The notes below the pieces were generated by a model. It saw only the letters and a list, made by a program, of their open reading frames with translations, did not search any database and had not been told where the DNA came from. The position numbers and the translations under genes were made by a program. Source: B46-G9 sp964548365 (GTDB taxonomy: Bacteria; Desulfobacterota; DSM-4660; Desulfatiglandales; Desulfatiglandaceae). From it: a stretch of DNA of 64,000 bases. Below, one piece after another: positions 9,138-16,047 of this stretch. The first letter of the stretch is position 1, and every line of letters starts with the position of its first letter. The stretch lies in the NCBI GenBank assembly GCA_964548365.1, contig CAZJRD010000008.1:16816-80815 (forward strand). Direction: 5' to 3'.

Positions 9138-10474
9138 GATTCGTTATCATTGGTGGAGATGCGGCCGGCATGAGCGCGGCAAGCCGTACAAAGAGAAGGC
9201 AATCCGACATGGAGGTGATTGTCCTGGAACAGACTGGGGATGTCTCTTACAGTGCCTGTGGAATGCCTTACAACATCGCTGACCCTGAAAGGGCGATTGA
9301 CGACCTGATTGTCAGACACCCCCAGGTCTTCCGGGAAAAACAGGGGATAGACCTCAGAAACGGCCACCGGGTGGAATCCATTGAGCCAGCACAAAAAACA
9401 GTCCGAGGGACCATTTTTGAGGGGGAAACATTCGAGGTGGACTATGACGAATTGCTTATCGCAACCGGGGCATCGCCTATCATCCCGAACCTCCCCGGTT
9501 TTAATCTTCCCGGTGTTATGGGCCTGAAAACCCTGGATGACGGGAGAAGAATCAAGGGATTTATGGCCGGACATCACGTCAAACAGGCAATCATCATCGG
9601 CATGGGATATATCGCCCTTGAGATGTGTGAGGCCTTGCGGGCAAGGAACGTGGACGTGGCCATGGTAAAACCAAGGCCCGTGTTCCTGCCATGGATGCAT
9701 GAAAATCTCTCCCTCATGGTCAGAGAGGAGGTTGAAGCCAACAGTGTCAATATATACCCTGGTCACGAGATAAAGGGGATCGAGCAGGTGGATGGGGGCC
9801 TCAAGGTGTTCTGTAGCGACCTGGAACTCGAAGCCCAGATGGTCCTGGTGGCCGTTGGGGTGAAGCCCAATTCCGAGTTGGCTGAACAAGCGGGCCTCGA
9901 CCTGGGTATCAAGAAATCCATTGCCGTCGATAAAAGTTTGCGCACGTCGGAGGACCATATCTATGCCGCCGGTGACTGCGCAGATGCCTATCACGTGGTG
10001 ACCGGTGAAAAGGCCTGGATTCCCCTGGCACTCCGGGCCAACAGGGCCGGTTGGGCAGTAGCCGACAATGTCACGGGAAAAGAGGCCGCGCTTCCCGGCA
10101 TTGCGGGGACGGCGGTTTTCAAGGTGTTCGACCTCCAGGTGGCCCGTACCGGACTGAATCGTGACGAGGCAATCAAATGGGGGTTTGATCCCGTGGAAAT
10201 AGCCATCAGGGCCAGGACACGCGCCCATGCCCATCCGGGTGCAACCAAGATGGGCGTGCATATGGTCGGGGACAAGAAAACCGGCCGCCTGCTCGGGGTC
10301 CAGATGGTGGGTAAAGAGGGTGCGGCCCACCGGATAGATGCCCCCGCTGTTGCCTTGCATGCCAGGCTGACGGTAGAAGAGTTCGTGCAGTGCGACCTCG
10401 CCTATGCCCCGCCCTTCAGCCCGGTATGGGATCCTATGCTCACGGCCGCGAACCAGCTAGCGAAGAAATTGTAA
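9134..10474 (+). CDS. CoA-disulfide reductase / NADH oxidase-like flavoprotein
   Basis: 446-residue FAD- and NAD(P)H-dependent oxidoreductase. FAD-binding GGDAAG lies near residues 7-12, the single redox cysteine C42 is in YSACGMPY, the NAD(P)H Rossmann motif GMGYIALEM is near 155, and IYAAGDCAD near 275 binds FAD. The single-Cys SACGMPY motif is typical of CoA-disulfide reductases, NADH oxidases/peroxidases and Npsr-type NAD(P)H:polysulfide reductases. Exact substrate cannot be told from sequence. The 4-base overlap with the radical SAM gene indicates joint expression. Confidence 0.87.
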   Translation: MRFVIIGGDAAGMSAASRTKRRQSDMEVIVLEQTGDVSYSACGMPYNIADPERAIDDLIVRHPQVFREKQGIDLRNGHRVESIEPAQKTVRGTIFEGETFEVDYDELLIATGASPIIPNLPGFNLPGVMGLKTLDDGRRIKGFMAGHHVKQAIIIGMGYIALEMCEALRARNVDVAMVKPRPVFLPWMHENLSLMVREEVEANSVNIYPGHEIKGIEQVDGGLKVFCSDLELEAQMVLVAVGVKPNSELAEQAGLDLGIKKSIAVDKSLRTSEDHIYAAGDCADAYHVVTGEKAWIPLALRANRAGWAVADNVTGKEAALPGIAGTAVFKVFDLQVARTGLNRDEAIKWGFDPVEIAIRARTRAHAHPGATKMGVHMVGDKKTGRLLGVQMVGKEGAAHRIDAPAVALHARLTVEEFVQCDLAYAPPFSPVWDPMLTAANQLAKKL

Positions 10475-10580
10475 TCGGGCACTTATCCTGGAATGAAACC
10501 CGACAAGATTGGATTCAGGAGGTCAATGGACCGATCTCCGAGCACTATCTGAAGGCCCGAAAGATATGCCCGGTGAAGAT

Positions 10581-10916
10581 CTAGCGTCCGCCGGACCAGC
10601 CCTGTCGGCGCCTCCGGCCACGGGGGGGCATATCAAAATGACCCCCCTCAATTTTCAGGACCTTCCCCATAACCAGGGCATCCGCGACAATAGCCCTTGC
10701 CTCTGCAAGGACCCTCCCGAAGGTCTGCCGGGAAATGTTCATCTTTGCTGCGGCGGTTTCCTGGTCCAGTCCCTGAAAATCGCTCAGCCTGATGGCCTCC
10801 AGCCCCTCCACGGGCAAAAAGACCTCCTCCCTTCCCCAGGGAGGCACGCGGTTTGGAACAAAGGCATCAACGATGGGATGTCCCTGCACAAATCTCAGTT
10901 TTCTGGGTCGTGGCAT
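10581..10916 (-). CDS. DUF134 (UPF0251) family helix-turn-helix protein
   Basis: 111 residues starting PRPRKLRFV, with a sigma-70-region-4-like helix-turn-helix (LDQETAAAKMNISRQTFGRVLAEAR) in the middle and an Arg/Gly-rich tail. The VPNRVPPWGREEVFLPVEGLEAIRLSD block is diagnostic of DUF134. Usual copies are 100-150 residues, often next to NifX/NifB-like or Fe-S genes. Here it follows kinase-like paralogue 3 by 8 bases and is convergent with the flavoprotein gene. Probably a DNA-binding regulator with unknown target. Confidence 0.88.
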   Translation of the reverse strand: MPRPRKLRFVQGHPIVDAFVPNRVPPWGREEVFLPVEGLEAIRLSDFQGLDQETAAAKMNISRQTFGRVLAEARAIVADALVMGKVLKIEGGHFDMPPRGRRRRQGWSGGR

Positions 10917-10924
10917 GTTCGTCT

Positions 10925-11731
10925 CTAATCAGCAATATCTTTGGGTCGCACGTTAATTTCCACGTGTCTTACCCCAGGAATCGCCTTGGCGATTTTTTCC
11001 AAATCCTCTTCCAGGGCCATTTCTTTAGATCCAATCTCTGTTGTCTTCAGCTTTATATTCCCGTCTGATGCGATAACCCGAATATCCGGTTTCAGATCAA
11101 TAATAGCCGCCCGCACCTCGGCCGCAAGGGCCAAATCCTCTATCGTTTTTTGGGATTCCGGTGTGGGCTTGAATTCCTCCAATGCCACCGTATTGCAAAT
11201 CATATCTACTGCAGCATGAACACTGATCTTCTTGATGTGGATGATCAGATCATACAGGGCAGGGTCCCAGGTATCTATCCCGTAGAGGTGCATGCTCCAC
11301 TTTCTCCGCTCTTCGTCGTCTTTCTTGAGAATGTGGGCCGCTTCCTTTTCCGGAATCCCTTCCCGCTCCATCTCAAGCCGGACCCGGTCCTCAAAATCTG
11401 CAAGAATTCTCACCTTCAGCGCATGAGAGACCCCCTTAATAAAGAAATGGCCTGCAAGCCCACAATAAACGACATTATCGTTCTTGAAGTGCCTCAAGAT
11501 GGCCGCCTCGATAAAAGAGACGTATTTCTCCTTTCCATAGGCAAAACGGCCCAGAACGGAAGGCGCATCGTGAATTGCCCTCACCAGCTTTACTTCCGGG
11601 ATATTGAACCGCTCCGAAGCTTCAAGAAGCACATCGCGGGAAATGCACTCATATCCTAGCTTCTTCCCGACCTTTTCTGCCACTTCCTTCCCTTTGCTGT
11701 ACGATCCCCTGGAAATGGTAATGATAGCCAT
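10925..11731 (-). CDS. Cytidylate-kinase-like protein with BON-like C-terminus, paralogue 3
   Basis: 268 residues, closely similar to the copy at 7165-7971 (both share SYSKGKEVAEKVG, SRDVLLEAS, VKLVRAIHDAPS and a Y/HLYGIDTWDP block). The C-terminal 65 or so residues again look BON-like (LKPDIRVIASDGNIKL and the closing AIPGVRHVEINVRPKD). The start has GAGGAGG 7 bases upstream. It is followed after 8 bases by the DUF134 regulator, the only one of the three with such a partner. The BON region is usually linked to membrane or ligand binding; its role fused to a kinase fold is not known to me. Confidence 0.75.
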   Translation of the reverse strand: MAIITISRGSYSKGKEVAEKVGKKLGYECISRDVLLEASERFNIPEVKLVRAIHDAPSVLGRFAYGKEKYVSFIEAAILRHFKNDNVVYCGLAGHFFIKGVSHALKVRILADFEDRVRLEMEREGIPEKEAAHILKKDDEERRKWSMHLYGIDTWDPALYDLIIHIKKISVHAAVDMICNTVALEEFKPTPESQKTIEDLALAAEVRAAIIDLKPDIRVIASDGNIKLKTTEIGSKEMALEEDLEKIAKAIPGVRHVEINVRPKDIAD

Positions 11732-11954
11732 GTTCTATCCTCCTCTCCATTGACGACTCTCTCGAATCCGTGAGCTATTGTTACTATTGACCTATATCCC
11801 TCCTCAGGAAGAAATGCAAGATTTCATCTTTTCCCCCGGAACTTTTCACATTTGTAATGTTCAGGAAATGCGCCAGAAATATTCACTGAATATAATTTTT
11901 TGAAATGAAGAACGCAGGAACCTTTATTTCGAAAGCGAAAGGAGAAAATGACAC

Positions 11955-12245
11955 ATGACGGCCGAACCATGCAACGAGGATATCATGGAATTTCAATTGA
12001 TAAAATGCCCCAGACAACCGGGAAATCTCCGCATCTCAAAAAATGCCTGCGCCCTCCGGTATCTGGAGGCTCAAAAGATACGTGCCGAGATTCCCGTTCG
12101 AGAGTTCGATATCATCAGGAAAATCGGCCTGGAGACCTGCAAGACTTGCCCGCTTGGGAAACGGAACACACTGGAGCTGCAGATCTCAAACCACAAAACC
12201 GTTCAAGCCCAAACTGAGAGATCCGTCCAGAAGGGAAACATTTAA
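11955..12245 (+). CDS. Small cysteine-containing hypothetical protein
   Basis: 96 residues with four cysteines arranged C-x13-C and C-x2-C: CPRQPGNLRISKNACALRYL, then GLETCKTCPLGK. The spacing suggests a small zinc- or iron-binding domain; I recall similar unnamed proteins in related genomes but cannot name a family. Two overlapping frames begin here. I prefer the ATG at 11955 because only this frame keeps the paired cysteines. GAAAGGAG lies upstream. It ends 33 bases before the Do-type protease and is probably co-transcribed. Confidence 0.6.
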   Translation: MTAEPCNEDIMEFQLIKCPRQPGNLRISKNACALRYLEAQKIRAEIPVREFDIIRKIGLETCKTCPLGKRNTLELQISNHKTVQAQTERSVQKGNI

Positions 12246-12278
12246 AATACAACAGTGATAGAGGAGGATGAGGATAAA

Positions 12279-13715
12279 ATGAAAAAAAACAAACAGGCAT
12301 CGTCGAAAATTCTAAGGTATGTCGCCCTCTTCGGGGTCATCATGCTTTTCTCCGCACCAGTTCTTGCACATGGGGCGTTTCCCGGGTTGGGAAACAAGAC
12401 ACCGGCATCATTCGCAGATCTGGCCGACAGTGTAAAACACTCCGTGGTGAACATATCAACCACCCAGATTATTAAAGGCTCGCCCATGCAACGCTTTGGG
12501 GGGCACAATTCCCCGTTCGGCCGTTTTTTCGGGGATGATTTCTATAAACATTTTTTCGGCAATATCCCCCAGGGAGAAATGAAAACCCACGCCCTTGGAT
12601 CGGGATTCGTGATTAGCACCGACGGCTTTATCCTCACCAATAACCATGTGGTGAAAAAGGCCACCGAGATCAAGGTGAAAATGGATAGCGGCAAGGAATA
12701 CGACGCCAAGATTGTCGGGCGGGACCCCAAGACGGACCTCGCGCTGATCAAAGTCACGCCTGATAAGAATTTCCCGGAACCTGTTAGATTAGGAAATTCC
12801 GATACCATCAGGGTAGGTGACTGGGTCATGGCAGTAGGAAATCCTTTTGGTCTCGGCCAAACGGTAACCACGGGGATCATCAGCGCAAAGGGCAGGATCA
12901 TCGGGGCCGGTCCCTATGATGATTTCCTCCAGACCGATGCCGCCATCAACCCCGGAAACAGCGGAGGCCCGCTTTTCAATATGAAGGGAGAGGTCGTGGG
13001 CATCAATACCGCCATAATCGCCCGAGGCCAAAACATCGGTTTTGCTATTCCTATCAACATGGCCAAAGAACTCCTTCCCCAGCTTAAGTCTGGGAAGATC
13101 ATTCGAGGATGGCTCGGCGTCATGATCCAGGACATCACCCCTGAGCTGGCAAAGTCCTTTGGCCTGAGCACGACAGAGGGTGTTCTGGTCTCGGATGTCA
13201 CAAAGGACAGTCCTGCGGAAAAGGCCGGCCTGAAACGAGGGGACGTCATCACCCGGTTTGATGCCAAAGAGATCAAGGACTCCCACATGCTGTCCCGCAT
13301 GGTGGCGGCAACGCAACCGAAGAGCAATGTGACCATTGACATCTTCAGGGACGGAAAGAAAAAGAGTCTCCAGGTGCAGATCGGCACCATGCCGCAAGGT
13401 CAAGAGTCCGTCGCCCCGGAAAATGAGAGCGCATGGGGACTGACCGTCCAGGAGATCACCCCTGACCTTGCGCGTCGTCTTGGGCTGAACCCGGATGAAG
13501 AGGGAGTCGTGATTTCGGGGGTGAAACCTGGCAGTTCGGCAGCGGACGCGGGGCTCAGGCCAGGTGATATTGTCAAGGAAGTTGATCGCAAGAAAATCAA
13601 GGATGTCGATGATTACAACAGGGCCATTCAGAAAGCGACAAAAAGCGGTGGCGTCCTGCTTCTCGTCAAACGGGGGGATGGCACGCTTTTCGTCGTGTTA
13701 AAGCAAGCAGAATAG
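12279..13715 (+). CDS. degQ: Do-family periplasmic serine endoprotease (DegP/DegQ type)
   Basis: 478 residues. A signal peptide (hydrophobic stretch, cleavage near VLAHG) directs it to the periplasm. The trypsin-like triad is H123 (TNNHVV), D153 (KTDLALIK) and S228 (GNSGGPL), followed by two PDZ domains. This is the usual length and architecture for envelope-quality-control proteases. I chose the ATG at 12279, preceded by GAGGAGG, over an in-frame GTG at 12255. DegP, DegQ and MucD cannot be separated from sequence alone. Confidence 0.93.
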   Translation: MKKNKQASSKILRYVALFGVIMLFSAPVLAHGAFPGLGNKTPASFADLADSVKHSVVNISTTQIIKGSPMQRFGGHNSPFGRFFGDDFYKHFFGNIPQGEMKTHALGSGFVISTDGFILTNNHVVKKATEIKVKMDSGKEYDAKIVGRDPKTDLALIKVTPDKNFPEPVRLGNSDTIRVGDWVMAVGNPFGLGQTVTTGIISAKGRIIGAGPYDDFLQTDAAINPGNSGGPLFNMKGEVVGINTAIIARGQNIGFAIPINMAKELLPQLKSGKIIRGWLGVMIQDITPELAKSFGLSTTEGVLVSDVTKDSPAEKAGLKRGDVITRFDAKEIKDSHMLSRMVAATQPKSNVTIDIFRDGKKKSLQVQIGTMPQGQESVAPENESAWGLTVQEITPDLARRLGLNPDEEGVVISGVKPGSSAADAGLRPGDIVKEVDRKKIKDVDDYNRAIQKATKSGGVLLLVKRGDGTLFVVLKQAE

Positions 13716-13731
13716 TAGGCAGGCCAGCCGA

Positions 13732-13760
13732 GTGGTCTCCGCTGACACGTCGGAGACCAC
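13732..13760. terminator. Perfect 10-bp hairpin after the protease gene
   Basis: GTGGTCTCCG at 13732-13741 pairs perfectly with CGGAGACCAC at 13751-13760 around a 9-base loop, 17 bases after the degQ stop. No T-run follows on either strand, so it may act as an mRNA-stabilising 3' hairpin or Rho-linked stop rather than a classical intrinsic terminator. Confidence 0.5.
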
Positions 13761-13804
13761 GAAGCCCTGGTGAGTGTTCAGAGAGAGAAGCGTGACCCGG
13801 AACA

Positions 13805-13888
13805 TGAGAGGCATAAGACTTAAGGCGTAAGGCCTTTAAGATGAAAGACAATTGATGTTCCCTTGCGCCTTGGGCCTTAAGCCTCAAC
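13805..13888. repeat. Inverted pair of heptanucleotide repeat blocks
   Basis: Right block 13861-13888 reads CCTTGCG CCTTGGG CCTTAAG CCTCAAC. Left block 13805-13832, read on the minus strand, gives CCTTACG CCTTAAG TCTTATG CCTCTCA. Both fit a 7-bp unit close to CCTTNNG, in opposite orientation with 28 bases between. They lie between convergent degQ and lptG. A related block lies at 45006-45040. Confidence 0.75.
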
Positions 13889-13911
13889 ACCCGCCCTCTG
13901 GATGTGGGTTT

Positions 13912-14988
13912 TTACTGATCAAGCTTCAGGATCAGGAAGGACCCCAGAAAGAAAAAAATGCCATTGGCAAACCAGGCCGAAAGAATGGGCGGGAGAATTC
14001 CCGCAAAGCCCAGCGACCGTGAGAGCCCCAGAACGACGAGGTAAAAAAAACAGGCGACCACGCCCACGGCTATGGCCACTGGTGTCCCCCCCTTGTTCTT
14101 CAGCAGGGCGATGGGGGCTCCGAGAAGCACCATAATAAAGACAATAAACGGGAAAGAGAGCTTGATGTTCAGGTCCACGAAATAACGCGATGCGTCATAT
14201 CCTTCATCCTGGACTTTCTCGGCAAACCGCTTCAGTTGCCAGTACCCCATCTCTTCCGGCTCGCGTTCTTCCTGAGCAAAAGTCTCCGGTTTCTCTGGTA
14301 TCTTCAGGGAGATTTTCTTGAACCGGGTGAGCGCATATCCACCGTCCTTGTCTCCCGTGAGCGTTATTCCGTTCTGTACTTCCCATGCGTGATCCTTCCA
14401 TACCGCCATCTTGCCATCTATTCTTTTCAATAGGTGGAAGGACGGGTCAAAGAAGTAAAAACTTGGTCCATACATGGCCTTCTTCCCGGGATCAAACCTT
14501 GCTATCCAATAAATGGCATTTTTTGACTTGTACCAGATGTGATCCCGACCATACGTCCCTTCCCCACTTCTTTTCTCCACGTACAGCCGCCAGAGCGCAT
14601 TTGCCCGGGAGCTTGCATAGGGAACGACGGATTCGGAAAAGACAAAGAGCGCAAGCGAAAGAATAAACCCCAGGAGGAACACGGGCCTCAAAAAATCAAA
14701 CAACTTGATGCCACAGGCCTTGAGGGCCATGATCTCATTATTCTTTCTCATCAAGCTGAACATGATAATAACTGCTATCAGGATAGCGGGCGGCAGCATT
14801 TGCACGACGATAAAAGGAAGGAGGTAAAGGAGATAGAGGATAATCACATTTCTTGGCACCTGGGCCTCAATGAAGTTATCCACCTTACCGAAAAAATGGA
14901 CCATCATATAGATGGCGATAAATGCGGACAGGCTCAAGAGGAGGAGTTTGAAAAATTCCTTATACAGGTATTTTGAGAATACAGGCAT
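13912..14988 (-). CDS. lptG: LPS export permease of the LptF/LptG (YjgP/YjgQ) family
   Basis: 358 residues. Three N-terminal membrane helices, a periplasmic beta-rich region of about 170 residues, and three C-terminal helices match the LptF/LptG fold. Typical features are the N-terminal YLYKEFFKLLLLS, the coupling-helix region KNNEIMALKACGI, and FPFIVFIMVLLGAPIAL. It works with LptB and LptC to extract lipopolysaccharide from the inner membrane. The gene starts 6 bases after gpsA and appears to be the last gene of the gyrA-gpsA-lptG run. LptG is favoured because no second copy is visible, but LptF is possible. Confidence 0.85.
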   Translation of the reverse strand: MPVFSKYLYKEFFKLLLLSLSAFIAIYMMVHFFGKVDNFIEAQVPRNVIILYLLYLLPFIVVQMLPPAILIAVIIMFSLMRKNNEIMALKACGIKLFDFLRPVFLLGFILSLALFVFSESVVPYASSRANALWRLYVEKRSGEGTYGRDHIWYKSKNAIYWIARFDPGKKAMYGPSFYFFDPSFHLLKRIDGKMAVWKDHAWEVQNGITLTGDKDGGYALTRFKKISLKIPEKPETFAQEEREPEEMGYWQLKRFAEKVQDEGYDASRYFVDLNIKLSFPFIVFIMVLLGAPIALLKNKGGTPVAIAVGVVACFFYLVVLGLSRSLGFAGILPPILSAWFANGIFFFLGSFLILKLDQ

Positions 14989-14994
14989 CGCCTT

Positions 14995-16014
14995 TCAATG
15001 CTCAAGCTCGACCTTTGGTTCCCTGGTCATCAAATCCCTCACCGCATCCCTGGGATCCTTTCTATTGTAAAGAACCTCGTAAATCTCCTTGGTGATGGGC
15101 ATTTCCACGTTCACCTTTCTTGAGAGCTCATAAGCCGATTTGGTGGTCTTGATCCCCTCGGCTACCATCTTCATCCCCCTGGTGATTTCCTCCAGTTTCA
15201 TCCCTTTGCCGATCTTGAAACCCACGGTCCTGTTCCGGCTCAGATCTCCCGTGCAGGTGAGAACAAGATCTCCCATGCCTCCAAGGCCGGCAAAGGTATG
15301 GGGATTCGCGCTCATGGCCACGCCCAAGCGGGTCATTTCAGCAAGGCCCCTCGTGATGAGGGCGGCGCGGGCGTTGTGCCCAAAGCCCAGACCGTCAGAT
15401 GCGCCTGCCGCAATGGCAATGACATTTTTCAGGGCTCCTCCCAACTGGAGTCCAGTGAGATCCTGGGAGACATACACCCTGAAGGCAGATGTTGCAAAGA
15501 GACGCTGCAGATTCTCCGCATGTTCCATGTGGTTGCAGGCGATGGTGACTGCGGTGGGATATCCCGCAGCTACTTCCTGGGCGAAACTCGGTCCCGAAAG
15601 ACACCCATAGGTTTTCATGAACGACTTGGACAATATGCTTTCAGCCACCTGAGACATGACCATGCCGGTCTCATTTTCGATCCCCTTTGTGGCAGCCATC
15701 ACGTGCATCCCTTCTCGAAGGTGCGGTCGAAGGCCCTCCAGCACTTTCCGAAAGACATGAGACGGTACGACGATCAGTGCTAATTCCTTCCCGGATAATG
15801 CTTCCTCAAAAGTCTGTACCGGGGTCAAGTGCGTCGACAGGGAAACACCGGGCAGAAACAGGTCGTTCACGCGTTCGCGAACTATTTGATCATAGACCTC
15901 TTCCTCCCGGACCCACAAGGCAACATCCATGCCCTTTTGGGCAAGGAGATTCGCCAGGGCCGTTCCCCAGCTTCCCGCTCCAATGACCCCTATTTTGCTG
16001 ATGTCATTTTCCAC
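14995..16014 (-). CDS. gpsA: NAD(P)H-dependent glycerol-3-phosphate dehydrogenase
   Basis: 339 residues, the family's usual length. The dinucleotide motif GAGSWG is at residues 12-17. The block LSGPSFAQEVAAGYPTAVTIA, the catalytic-lysine region LGGALKNVIAIAAG and GLGGMGDLVLTCTG follow. It reduces dihydroxyacetone phosphate to sn-glycerol-3-phosphate for phospholipid synthesis. It lies 33 bases after gyrA and 6 before lptG. Confidence 0.96.
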   Translation of the reverse strand: MENDISKIGVIGAGSWGTALANLLAQKGMDVALWVREEEVYDQIVRERVNDLFLPGVSLSTHLTPVQTFEEALSGKELALIVVPSHVFRKVLEGLRPHLREGMHVMAATKGIENETGMVMSQVAESILSKSFMKTYGCLSGPSFAQEVAAGYPTAVTIACNHMEHAENLQRLFATSAFRVYVSQDLTGLQLGGALKNVIAIAAGASDGLGFGHNARAALITRGLAEMTRLGVAMSANPHTFAGLGGMGDLVLTCTGDLSRNRTVGFKIGKGMKLEEITRGMKMVAEGIKTTKSAYELSRKVNVEMPITKEIYEVLYNRKDPRDAVRDLMTREPKVELEH

Positions 16015-16047
16015 GGCCTGATTCCTTATTCCCGCAACCGCTTTTTC

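Noticed and set aside
9098..10360. A 420-codon open frame antisense to the CoA-disulfide-reductase-like gene
   Set aside because: The plus-strand frame has all FAD/NAD motifs and a coupled start. The antisense frame has no recognisable domain and is a by-product of high GC.
4470..11731. Annotation of the three kinase-like genes as cmk (cytidylate kinase)
   Set aside because: The P-loop is altered, the proteins carry a BON-like tail, and there are three copies; true Cmk has a normal GxxGxGK[ST] loop.
11740..11955. Sigma-54 promoter for kinase-like paralogue 3
   Set aside because: A TGGCGCA start resembles the -24 box, but the -12 GC is absent.
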